64,000 nucleotides of DNA. It comes from Coccinella septempunctata. Lineage: Eukaryota > Arthropoda > Insecta > Coleoptera > Coccinellidae. Location of the stretch: positions 26,102,856 through 26,166,855 of the forward strand of contig NC_058194.1 of the NCBI RefSeq assembly GCF_907165205.1, written 5' to 3'. Shown here piece by piece: positions 32,801-43,749 of the stretch (positions are counted from its first letter, which is position 1; every line of letters begins with the position of its first letter). The translations under genes were made by a program, and so were the position numbers. The notes under the pieces were generated by a model. It was given only the letters and a program-made list of their open reading frames with translations. It was not told the origin of the DNA and did not search any database.

Positions 32801-33524
32801 TCACATTAAATCCCATTGACGCACGTAAGCCTTCTATTTTGGGACTCCAACGTCCAGCATCCTCCGACCATAAATAAATCCTCAAGTAATGAACGCATTG
32901 TGCTTAAAAAAACATCACTCATCTCAATCCTCCCAGTTAATACTACTGAAGAAGCCGCAATTGAGAGATATATCTTCGGACCGTTCAAAATAAATACGGA
33001 ACGACTTTCGGTTCGTATAAAATCTCATAATTTACTGCACATATTATTAGCATTAACAATGCCGCATGGAGAACCTTACAGATTGCCTGCCCCTAAGCCG
33101 ACGTCCTGCATTTCAATCCTCTACATTCTCCTCGCGTGGTAGGCCTCGCGATTGGGAGGAAAATATTTTAATAAAAATGGACGGCGTCGACCTTACGTCT
33201 CGGCTGTCCACATAAAGTACGCCATTTCAGCGATGGGCAGAAAAAAGTCAGGACCGTATTGAAGGCAAACGAGAAAGAGCATGGATCCTTTGGGATTTGC
33301 AGACACCAGTTTTGGGCGATCTAAACTAATCAGCAAATGAAGTGATACACCTGAAAATGTTCCCAAGATTGACGAGCTATAACATCGGCATTACTTTGAT
33401 TATGTTGCCTTTACACCCTGTGATGCAGAGCCTTATCCTTCTCCTATATGCCATTGGCACAGAGTATTTTTTTTCAATATCTTCTTGTTGCACAGGTGTG
33501 AATGTAAGGCTAGCCAAAACGTTA
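29830..33524. other. Long AT-rich unassigned stretch
   Basis: About 3.7 kb without a credible gene. Frames up to 108 codons (32816-33142 plus) carry no known domain. A somewhat GC-richer interval occurs near 33060-33330. No TIRs or tandem repeats noticed. Confidence 0.35.
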
Positions 33525-33528
33525 GATA

Positions 33529-34775
33529 CGAGGATATATTGAACAACTCTTAGCCTACTATAGAACCAAACAAAATTTCAATGTCAAAATATTTTATTAC
33601 TCAATATATTCTTCTATAATGAAATACATTTATTACAGCGAACCTGCAACGTCTCTAGACCTTTCAAAAAAAAATTTTTCTTCTTGCTCTGCAAACCAGA
33701 CCTCCACACCTTTTATTACCTCCACGTTGGAAGAAGATTTACGACCTTTTAAACTTTTTTTCAGTTGAGGGAAGGGAAGATAGTCGAATGGAGCCAAATC
33801 TGCTGAATAAGGGGGGTGTTCTAGTAATTTAAACCCTAAATCACGAATTTTTTGCATGGCAACATGAGATTTGTGTGCAGGAGCGTTGTCCTGCAAAAAC
33901 AAAACACCTTTGGATAGCTTTCCGCGTCTTTTCTCTTCAATTTTTTCCGTAGAGTGGTCAGTAATGTCGAATAGTAATCTCCGGTAATTGTTCTACCCTC
34001 ATCCAAAAAATCAATGATTACTTCATGGCAATCCCAAAACTGAAGCAAAAACGTTTCCAAGCAAATTTTTGGACACGAAACTTCTTAGGTCTTGGAGAAC
34101 CAGAGTGTCGCCATTCCATCAATTGTTGCTTTGTTTCTGTTCATAGTAACAATTCGATTCAAGAAGTCTACATCGTTTTCAAATCGAGCACAGATCGAAC
34201 GCGATGCTTCTACCGTAGCACGCTTTTGGTCAACATTCAAACATTTGGGGATTCATTTTGCAGCAATTTTTTTCATATCCAAATTGAAGTGAACTATATG
34301 GTAAACGCGTTACTATCAAATAGTCAGTGCTCCAGATATCCGGTTCAGCCCAATTCGACGGTCTGATAAAATCATGTCATGAACTACATCGATATTTTCG
34401 AGGACTGACACAGAAACTGGCCTTCCCGATCGGTCATCACCTTCAATGGAGAATTTACCTCTTTTGAAGCTTGCAGTCCAATTTTTCACGGTCGCATACG
34501 AAGGACATCGATCACCAAGGGTATTAAGCATATCTTCGTAAATCTGCTTACCTCTCAACCCTTTCAAATACAGGTACTTGATGATGGATCGATACTCCAA
34601 TTTTTCGATTGTCACAATTTCGGTGGACATCTTCTTTCAATTTATTGCGGTTTACTTTTTTGACCTCGAAACTTCACACTGATGTTTCTAATGAGTTATT
34701 GTTCGTTGCTATAGTAACGTAGTATTTTTTATGCATGTAGCTGGTCTAGGCTAACTAGATATCAGTACATCCTGA
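33529..34775 (-). mobile_element. Mariner copy M3 (inactive)
   Basis: TA flanks at 33527-33528 and 34776-34777. Ends CGAGGATATATTG (left) and CAGTACATCCTGA (right, slightly mutated) match the other copies. Length 1247 bp. Coding runs leftward from the ATG at 34630. Confidence 0.92.
33633..34630 (-). pseudogene. Mariner transposase, broken (M3)
   Basis: The N-terminal 104 codons (34630-34316) are intact: EIVTIEKLEYRSIIKYLY, then YATVKNWTASFKRGKFSIE (second helix-turn-helix) and ILSDRRIGLNRIS. Then stop codons follow. The middle is disrupted at the first catalytic Asp, where the match to MDETW cannot be read in frame. The last part (33902-33633) has FLQDNAPAHKSH and YSADLAPFDYLPFPQ, keeping the second and third Asp. 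Dead, but it preserves the best N-terminus of the four copies. Confidence 0.88.
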
Positions 34776-34777
34776 TA

Positions 34778-36599
34778 TTTCCTGAGATCAAAATTGAAAC
34801 ACAATTCAGCAGCAAGTTTTCACACTCTTCCGATTATTTGTATTTGTTGACAGATGTTTCATTTAAGGGTTCAATACACTGTAGAGACCGCGAAGCGAAG
34901 ATTTGCCATGCCAAATCGAATCCAAAATTGCCAATTAAGTTTTTCTAGGATGTGGGAATGTCTCTGAAGCCGGTCCGTGTAATCCTAGGATGATATACAA
35001 CAAAGAGCCTTCTTACGACGAAGGGAATAATCCCAGGCAGCTGCTTGCTCTCTCATTTCTCGATATAATAACATTTTATTTGGAAAACCGGTGGGGGTCT
35101 TTCTTTGACAGATTCGTTAAACTGAAGTTAAAAAACAAATCCTTCACGCACCGGCACCTCCGATGAATCGGGCTAAAAAGATCAGGCAACCGGACAGGTT
35201 TTATAAATATCGTATAACGCGAAAGAGATCGCAGCCATGCGTTGAATGAGATGACGACGTCAAAGATCGGTTTTTGTTTCGTGTGAAAATCGTCTAGATG
35301 TTTCACACTCACGTTTTGTTTCGCTTCGTGATATCGTGGACTCGATAATAAGATATGAAATTGAGGAGGGAATAATGTAACTAGTTCGGAGCTGAAAAAC
35401 AAACCATGCAACTATATTGAAACTGAACTGGGGAGTTTTTCGTTCAATTCACGAGATGAACAAATTTATTTGAGGATGTGACACTGCGTAGCGAAAGGCG
35501 TTGAAAATTGGGAATTTTAACTATATCTGGGTTATAGTTTTTTTGTTAGAACGATGCGTTCATGTAGATTCTAGAAGTCTCAAGTTGTAAGACATTCCAT
35601 AAAATATACTATCCATTCTTGATTATAATGAATTCTTAAATTCAAACCACGATCTTAATTCACTCGTAAAATGTAGCAGATTTCGTGAACAATTATTTTG
35701 ACAAGTGCAAACGACATTTATTGTCATAGACACGCATGTTTTCATCAAATCCTGGCTCTCGAAATTGAATAAATCGAAACTCTGGCATCTGTAAATAAGC
35801 GAGGAACAGAGCGACGAAAAACGTTTAAGGACGAAAAGTGAACGTGGACGAAAAGTGAACGTGTACGAAAAGTACTTGCCTTCAAAAATAGTAAAGTTTT
35901 TGTTCGGAAATTAGTACGTATAGGTCCATTTTTTGTTTAGGTCGACGAAAACAATGTATTCCATGATTCTTACAAGTTCGTCCGACCAGCTTCGACGAGC
36001 TTGTTTGGTTTGCGTTATAATTTCGGATGTTCCTTATGCTGCAGGAGTATAATTCATTTCGAGAGCTGAAATATCGCCATTGTTCACCCAACTATAGGAT
36101 CGTTCTTCACAAATACGCGGTATATTTTTCGACGTAAAGAAAAGTGCCAATGGGGCAGAAACTTTCGGCCGTTTTGTTGAAAATTCCCGGCCAATTCCAC
36201 GTGATGTTTATCTCCTGCCAGTTTTAAATTGATGAGGCGCATCTTGCGGAGATGAAGCGATATACTTCGTTAAAAATATTTATTAATGGTTCTCCGTCCG
36301 AAACTAGTGAACAAATTCGGAGAGTTTAACGTGACAATTAATCTTTGAGGATTAACGAGACTATCGATTGCTTGGTTCTGGTCCATTTGGTGATAGTGAG
36401 AGTATCTTTGGGGCGGGAGTTAAAGAAAATGTACAGATTGCTCCTGTTATTCATCAACAGTCATCTCCAGTCGACTGTTCTTTCCAACATTCTCTGTTGA
36501 TACGAGCATAATGCACAAAGTGTGAGAAGTAAAAGACCATATACTTTATATGCGAATCTATAAGAGCACACAAAAAAAAATTTCAATTAAAATTTGCTA
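34778..36599. other. Unassigned intergenic sequence
   Basis: The 111-codon frame 35411-35076 (-) has no recognised domain. At 35825-35875 the short unit GACGAAAAGTGAACGTG occurs two and a half times in tandem. Nothing else was assigned. Confidence 0.4.
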
Positions 36600-36600
36600 A

Positions 36601-36629
36601 TACATTACGACATCGTATGTCGTAATGTA
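36601..36629. repeat. Perfect 13-bp hairpin
   Basis: TACATTACGACAT, loop CGT, ATGTCGTAATGTA. A perfect stem with a three-base loop in otherwise plain AT-rich sequence. It is too short for a precursor microRNA, and there is no T-run to suggest a termination signal. Confidence 0.6.
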
Positions 36630-36734
36630 CATCTGTACATTTGTGTACAGAGTGGCAATACGAACGTTGAGTTGCATCTCAATTCGTAAATATTCACACT
36701 GAAACTTGTTTCCGTTCAACGCAACTTCTTTCAA

Positions 36735-37283
36735 TTAATCCTCCGACCAGCAGTTGAGACTCATTTTCGCGGTCGATGCATGAGTACCACACTCGACTCT
36801 ATCAATTATGACTACACCGCGAATGGTTATCCTCAATTTGTTGACAAGAGCCGCCGGCTGTTTTTTATAAGAGTAAAACGAAGAGGCGCGTATTTCCAAC
36901 ACTCGCAGGTATGTGAGAGATGATCTTTTCATGTATATTTCTTTGACAAAGTAATATATACATACATACATTTGTCTTCGTGCAGGAGCACTGATGAAAC
37001 TGTTGAAAATATTCTGCTCACTTGAAGTAACCTTACTGGGTTGGACATCACACTTAGTAAACCCAACATCCACTATACTAATGGTAAGAGAGACTTCCTT
37101 ATGTCCACATTGTCCACTCGCAGTATATTTGTCGTGTTTTCTCATTGTGTCAGCCACTCTAACTCCATATGGATGAATAAGAAGACACATGGTCGAGATT
37201 GGAAGGGACACATAGAAGAAGACCAAATACACCAGACCAAATAGTTCACGAAGCGTTACTGGACCCTTTCTCATGTAAAGCAC
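36735..37283 (-). other. Open frame of 182 codons, unknown, possibly a real exon
   Basis: This is the longest open frame not explained by a transposon. It begins MLYMRKGPVTLRELFG and contains a hydrophobic run LVYLVFFYVSLPISTMCLL (residues about 18-36) that could span a membrane. A central part has HDKYTASGQCGHKEVSLTIS, and the C-terminal third is basic. I recognise no family. The composition of the first 85 residues looks more protein-like than chance, but the second half looks weaker. It may be chance, an exon with the true boundary inside, or an old element. No convincing splice sites were established. Confidence 0.25.
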
Positions 37284-37428
37284 TCCTGCATTCTCCCATT
37301 ATGTAGCAGATGCGTTACTTCTGCGTTATTCTCTAGGACGAAGTTTACGGGACCTGGAGATTCAAAGAGCACTCACATGAGCTTGGTATAGTCATCTTAA
37401 ACCTAGGCCTATTATTGTATAACAACTG

Positions 37429-37898
37429 AGACTCAAGTAACGTATGCCCGACTCAGTTGGAGCGGCCGCATTCTGAGGATGCAAGACACAAGACTCCCTA
37501 AAATAGTCCTGTATGGCCAATTCACAGAAGGAGCTCAAAAACCAGGAGGCCAGTATAAGCGGTTTGGGGATATACTGCATCCATCCCTAAAAACAGTTAA
37601 TGCCAATCATAACTGGGAACAACTAGCGTTAGACAGATCACAGTGGAGGTCTTTGGTCCACAGCTATAATGGAGTCTCGGGAAGAATACAGCGGCGGCCA
37701 GATCTGGTTGGTGACTATCCATGCCCAGGGTGTGGAAGGATCTGTAGGTCACGGTTGGGTCTCTTCAGTCACAGGCGGACACACAGTCGCAAGAAACCCT
37801 AAGAAATTATAATTTTGATCGCACCGCATATGGTTTTGTTTTGGAGTCTTTTTGTAGATTTATTCTCGGTTACGGGATACAGCAATGAATGAATGAAC
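37429..37898 (+). mobile_element. LINE family D 3' end, copy 1
   Basis: The frame 37479-37802 encodes the tail of an endonuclease/RT LINE ORF: MQDTRLPKIVLYGQF, GGQYKRFGDILHPSLK, WEQLALDRSQWRSLVHS, then a C2H2 finger (CPGCGRIC ... HRRTH) and the stop. The 3' end is an ATGA-type tail (AATGAATGAATGA near 37885-37897). A longer relative lies at 61037-62300. The 5' part is missing here. Confidence 0.78.
37479..37802 (+). pseudogene. LINE ORF C-terminus with C2H2 finger
   Basis: 107 codons with no stop. The terminal finger spacing is C-x2-C-x12-H-x3-H. Such fingers at the end of LINE ORFs are thought to bind nucleic acid. No RT core is present, so it is a fragment. The ATG used here is internal to the original ORF. 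Confidence 0.7.
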
Positions 37899-37899
37899 G

Positions 37900-39138
37900 A
37901 CAATTGTGTTTAGAGGAAAACAAACATGAAGACATTTTTACAAATTTCCTCCATTTTCGTATATTTCTCGTATTCATTGGAGATCTGGGATCCAGGCTAG
38001 CGATCTTAAGCTCAAGTCTTTGGCTTTCCCACCATATCTACATAATTTTACGTGGACTGCTTCAAATCTCAGAATTTCTTGGATTTTTTCGGTACATCTT
38101 CTTTCAGTTATTTCAGAGCACTGTGATTTCGTCGCATGACCTGTTTTGGCCTTGTATGTTAGATAAGTTTACCTTTAGGAAAAAAGTATCTTAGGACATA
38201 TCTTTGGTAATGTTCTACGAAAGAAGGGCCATATCTGATGAGTTTTGTGCCCTAAAATTGGCTTTGAAGGAGCTCAGAATATATTCACCTTCCCTCATAT
38301 CACATTTCTCAAGAAAGTGGGCCTGGCGAGTGATGTAAAGCTCACAGAGCCTCTTTATGTTATACGATAGACCTCAGTGATCGAGGTGCCAGCTCAGGCA
38401 GTCCGAGCAATACGATATGTATTGCTGTATATAGTTGTAAATTCTGTAGCATACTTTTTTCACTTCTTCAAAATTATATGTTATATGTGCTTCTTGTTTC
38501 TATTCCAGATGAAGAATGATTTGAAATAATAATGAAAATTATACCAGGGATCTTGCCAATTTTTCGGGCACCCAATTTTCGAAATACGCCGAACGAGCCG
38601 ACGAAAGAGAAGCCGTAACCCGTCATTAGCATATTATTACGCAATGATAATTTCGAGGAGTGCACTTAAACGGCCTGCTGGCTCCCGCCCCAGAAAGAGA
38701 TCCCCAATTTCTTCCATGCAAATGAACCTCTTTCGGAAGATGAGCCCGGTTTGACGAGGAGCGTATAAATATGACGGGAAAAATAACCGTCGGTAATACA
38801 TATGGAGATGAAAATAATTTCCATGTCTGGTGTAAAGGATGGGGAGCGAAATTTCGCAGGCAAGCTGTCGGTTCAGACGGATAGGACCGGGGCCAGGCAC
38901 AGCGCTGGCAACTGTATCGAAAACCCATTTATCATACATCTGTCCGATGGAGGCGACTCAATTCATCACGGAATTATCGGATAATTTTGTGCGAAACTGC
39001 ACACAAGCACATTCCTCTGGTTGCTGCCGCATAATGCCTTTCGGTCTATAACTTCGAAAAACTGAATCTCCCGATTTTAACTGTGATGAGGTATAACTCT
39101 ACACGAATTTCGTTATAACGATAGAGTCTTTAGGTGGA
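37900..39138. other. Unassigned sequence; GC-richer part 38640-39050
   Basis: Between 38640 and 39050 the base composition rises and six short frames overlap on both strands. None resembles a protein. This might be cis-regulatory DNA; there is no direct proof. Confidence 0.3.
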
Positions 39139-39142
39139 GATA

Positions 39143-40295
39143 CGAGGATGTATTGATATCTAGTTAGCCTAGACCAGTTCCATGCATAAAAAAATATTGC
39201 GTTACCATGGCAACGAACAATAACTCATCAGAAGTGTCAGTGTGAAGTTTGAGGTCAAAAAGTAAACCACAGTTACGCAATAGATTAAAAGAAAGAAGAT
39301 CTCCACCGGAATTGTGAAAATTTAAAGGTAAGGTAAGCAGATTTACGAAGATATGCTCAATACCCTTAGTGATCGATGTCCTTCGAATGCGACCGTGAAA
39401 AATTGGACTGCAAGCTTCAAAACTTGCTAAACAGCTAAAACAGATTTCTGAAGCATTGAATATTTCATACGAACGCGTTCATCATATAGGTAGTTCACGT
39501 CAATTTGGACATGAGAAAAATTGCTGCAAAATGGATCCCCAAATGTTTGAATATTGACCAAAAGCGTGCAAGGATAGAAGCATCGCGTTCGATCTGTGCT
39601 CGATTTTAAAGCGATGTATATTTCTTAAACCGAATTGTTACTATGGATGAGACTTGGGTACATTTCTACGATCCAGAAACAAAGCAACAATCGATGGAAT
39701 GGCGACACTCTGGTTCTCCAAGACCTGAGAAGTTTCGTGTCCACAAATCTGCTGGGAAAGTTCTTGCTTCAGTTTTTTGGGTATGTCGTGGAGTAATCAT
39801 GATTGATTTTTTGGATAAGGGTAGAACAATAACCGAAGATTACTATTCGACATTACTGACCACTCCACGGAAAAAAATTAAAGGGAAAACAAGCGGAAGG
39901 CTATACAAAGGGGTTTTGTTTCTTCTGCAGGACAACGCCCCTGTACACAAATCTCATGTTGCCATGCAAAAAATTCGTGATTTAGGGTTTGAATTACTAG
40001 AATACCCTCCTTATTCACCAGATTGGGCTCCAGCCGACTATCATCTCTTTCTCCAACTGAAAGAAAGTTTAATAAGATCGTAAATTTTCTTCCAACGAGG
40101 ATGTAATAAAAGCTGTGGAGGTCTGGTTTGCAGAACAAAAAAAAAACATTTTTTTTTGAAAGGTCTAGAGACGTTGCTGGTTCGCTGTAATAAATGTATC
40201 CAATTAAGGGGAGAATATGTTGAGTATGAAAATATTTTGACATTGAAATTTTGTTTTGTTCTATAGTAGGCTAAGAATTTTTCAATATTTCTTCG
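39143..40295 (+). mobile_element. Mariner copy M4 (inactive)
   Basis: TA flanks at 39141-39142 and 40296-40297. The left end reads CGAGGATGTATTGATATC. The right end reads AATATTTCTTCG. It is 1153 bp, with about 130 bp lost from the N-terminal coding half. Confidence 0.92.
39300..40180 (+). pseudogene. Mariner transposase, broken (M4)
   Basis: The N-terminal part is deleted and frameshifted after RIVKI-like sequence. The catalytic part is open at 39643-40083 (146 codons): MDETWVHFYDPETKQQSMEW, LLQDNAPVHKSH with an extra Leu from a small insertion, and PDWAPADYHLFLQL, so all three catalytic Asp residues are kept. The frame ends early at IRS-stop (40083), and the last segment is frameshifted. 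Confidence 0.88.
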
Positions 40296-40297
40296 TA

Positions 40298-41937
40298 TAT
40301 TCCAGTTCCATATTTTTTTCTGATTTAGAATATGTAATAAACGTGCGTCTCTAATTGTTTTTTCAAAAAAAAAAAATCAAAAACTAGTTCGGTCAAGTTC
40401 GTCGCCTATTAGTTTCTGCTTTTTTTGCCCTGTGCCTTTGATGTGTAGATTTATTTAACTCAGCAAATGAAGAACACTTCTACTTCTTAATTTTTTCAGA
40501 TTCGACTCCATCAATAATGAAGAAGCTGTTATATTCCTGAAATGGTACCTCGAAGATCCACATTTTTGGTGAGTGACTTAATGATTAATTGATTGATTCA
40601 TTTTTCACAAGATATGCATATGAGGAAGAGTCAATTAATAAGATGAAAAGCGTACGCACAATAAATTTTATAAATCGCAGCAATCGCCCAATCGATACGT
40701 CTCTGATTCTCCCTCCGCAAATGAACCTCGAAATTCGCACCACGATGTTTATAAAATCGAGATGAGGTAGTCCACGTCCATTCTTCGGACGATTAGAGTC
40801 AGATCAGCGACAACATACCAACAGATCGCATAATAACCGCCGAACATCTGCGAACGTGCGATCAGTGTTGAAATTTCAAGCCTTCGCGTCCAAAATAATG
40901 GATGTTTCGATTAAGGTTGACTCGAACCCGTCGCTGATTGTGTACAGGGGTAGAGAATCAAGATTATGCCCTACTGGATTAAAACGGGAAAAGGTCTTTT
41001 TATCGGATTACCTCAGTTTGGGAGAAAGTTGAAAAATTGGAGCTTAAATCGATTTATGAAGAAAATATTTACAAAATGAAAATCGAGGTTTCATAAATCA
41101 CAGAGCACGTTTACGTTCTCCATTCATAGTTATTGCGTTAACTGGCTGCGGAATAACTGCGCAATAATTGGTCAAAATGCACATCAAACAGTGATATGTT
41201 CTGAATCTTAGAACATAGAATATCAGGAAGGAGCTTTTTCGAATAAATGTGACGGGAATTGTGCGACGGAAACGGCCATATTGGTCTTCCAAATTCTGAT
41301 TTGAAAAGTGGCAGACTTGGAAGTCAAATGATTCTGCTGTCTGTGGCAAAATGAAAAAAGTGATGTTTCAACTTAATTTTGGTAATTTGGATTCTTGAAA
41401 TTTGCTGGAAATAAGGATTTTGGATATTTTAGCGTGAATTTTTTAAGCTGAATATTATTATTAATTATGAGTTTCTGAATTTCTTGACATAACAAGGTTA
41501 TCCCATGACAATAACACTCCATGGGCGTAGGTAATGTTGAGTCATAGACCTTAATACCATTATGTATACAGCCAAGCAGTGTTAAGCGGGGTGAATTTCC
41601 GCTTTGATTATCAATTTGAACGAGCGTGAAAAAGCTTCTGACTTAACGTCAGTGCTTTCCTTAATTTTTTTTATTAATCAGAATCAACTGACTATTGAAG
41701 TTAGTTTTTTGGAAACTTCATTGTCCTACGCCTCTGTTGAAACGGAAATATATGTCGGCCATATTTCTCCTCTATTCCGGTCAACTTGAAATGAGCAATA
41801 TGCTCGTTCCTGTTATTCTATATTCTAAGTTCTGAATGATTTCCCATGAATCAATAGTGTAATTTTTGTTTGATTTTTTCAATAATGAATTTCAACAATC
41901 AGGTTATGTTGTTTCATCGTATAACACTCGATGTTCA
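40298..41937. other. Unassigned intergenic sequence
   Basis: GC-richer from about 40640 to 40960 with AATAAATTTTATAAATCG-type sites that resemble homeodomain/Caudal targets. This is a weak hint of regulatory DNA. The 83-codon frame 41349-41098 (-) has no domain. Confidence 0.3.
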
Positions 41938-42038
41938 CTAATAGCGAATTCCATTGACAGAACTGAGTGCATACTTTGATGTCACACAATCATACCAAAA
42001 GATCTAAGGCTGGTTTCACCAATGGAATTCGCTATTAT
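41938..42038. repeat. Short inverted repeat, 18-19 bp arms
   Basis: TAATAGCGAATTCCATTG and CAATGGAATTCGCTATTA are separated by 63 bp. GGCTGGTTTCACCAATGG at the right arm resembles the MITE terminus at 43505, so it may be a decayed member of that family. Confidence 0.6.
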
Positions 42039-42039
42039 T

Positions 42040-43500
42040 TGAAATTTCATCAGTTAAACTGCTGCGTAGTGAGTGCATATTATAATATCCTAATCTATAT
42101 TCGATGTTCTGTGAATCTGTGATCCAGTGCAGCAATAAGTAACTCCCTTATGCCACCTATCGATCTGTGATGACATAATCGAATTGCCAAAATCCTACGT
42201 TACCCTTCTTTAAAGAGTGGGTGAAATCTTCGTTTGATTGAGTGAGTTCTTATAGAATTTTCCATATCGTGCACCCATTCAACGTGGACTTTATCGAATG
42301 CACCCTGTACTCATGCCGAATATACGTGAAACAGCTTTCGTGAACGTGTTGACTGTAATTTCGTATGTGATTGTGCGATTCGTTTCAGACTGTCTGGTCA
42401 TTTGCTCGCAAAAACGAGGAGCTGAATGCAATGGTTGTGGTTTAATTCGAATAAATGTACGGATCGGCAATAATTATCGCCCGAAATTTAGCAACGGCAT
42501 ATTTTCATGCTACATTCGAACGTATTGACCTTTTCAAAAGGGCCGAACGAAGATCGAGAAATGAATGAACGAATCATTCATTCTGTTGGCAATTCTGAAG
42601 GAAAAACAGCTTCAAGCTCAAGTTCGATGTTAATTTATGATGTATCCTATAATCGGATGAGTGAAATGGGGTATTTTCCTCAATTTTGGTTATCACAGCA
42701 TATGCAAGTTCAAACTGAATAATTATGAGTTTCATTCATGAATTTTTCAAATGCACCGCGGAAACTATTCAAAATCCTTCTTCAAATATGAGGTTATAAA
42801 ATTTGAATCGTTTCGTTTCTAGTTTACAATTTGGCAACAGCGCCTACTAGAAAATAAAAAGAACAATGGCTTGTTTATAAAATAACAGCTGTTGATTTAG
42901 AGCCATCATAAGGCGCGTACTTACTGGCGATCCTCAACAGCAATCAGCCATAAAAATCCCATAAAATTTTACGACCTTCCTCGTTCGTCGCAGACTTCAT
43001 AGGCAGCCATCTTTGTCTATCTCATCTAGATAGTGTATTTGTTGTCCTTTATTATCACCGCATATTTCAGTCGATGTTGCCAACTTGTGCAATAGGAACT
43101 AAACGCTTCAAATTTTAAATACCCATTTCAATTTTTCATTTTTAAGCACTTGAAATAATTTTTTTTGGGAAACGGTTGAAATGGTTGTTGCAAAATATGA
43201 CGTTTCAAAGATATTTCATAAAAAATACATCATTTTCGTCACAAGGAGTATTTCCTATTGGATTCATTCAGTCCAGGGCATTTTTTCATTCAGTTACCAA
43301 TTCATTAAAACAAAATGGAGTTAGGTGAACTTTCAGTGAGATGCAAATTGTGGGACCTATTTTATGTCCTGGAACTCAACAGCATGAAATGAATATCTGC
43401 CTTTTACAGCTGAATTGAATTTCGATGAATGGTCCAATAGTTATTTTCAAAAAGATGAAGCCAGAGCACACAAATCTGCAAAAACCTTAGCTACTCTCTA
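42040..43500. other. Unassigned intergenic sequence
   Basis: Two frames at 42298-42722 (+) partly overlap and show no domain. No repeats noticed. Confidence 0.35.
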
Positions 43501-43504
43501 ACCC

Positions 43505-43746
43505 CTGGTTTCACAAAGCTTGATCGGAGAATCAACGCTTGATTGACGAATGAATGTCAATGTAATTTCAATGGATAGTTCACTAAGGAGCATTCATAAT
43601 ATCATTCTCGCATCAAATTATGATCTATATGAATCCATTCCATGATTCTCGATTCCTACTTCTTCAAAATATTCAGAAATTAAAAAGTTTTATTGAATTC
43701 GTTTTGGAAATCGTTGATCGAGTGATCAAAGTTTTGTGAGATCCGG
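43505..43746. mobile_element. Small MITE, about 240 bp
   Basis: The left end CTGGTTTCACAAAGCTTGAT is mirrored near 43711-43746 (CACTCGATCAACG and ATCTCACAAAACTTTGATC when complemented). TIRs are about 35 bp and imperfect. No coding capacity. Target duplication is unclear. Confidence 0.5.
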
Positions 43747-43749
43747 TCT

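Noticed and set aside
32806..33142. Overlapping frames (60 codons minus, 108 codons plus) as a host exon
   Set aside because: No recognisable domain, and lengths are within chance expectation.
39878..40243. 121-codon minus-strand frame
   Set aside because: Antisense to the mariner M4 transposase remnant.
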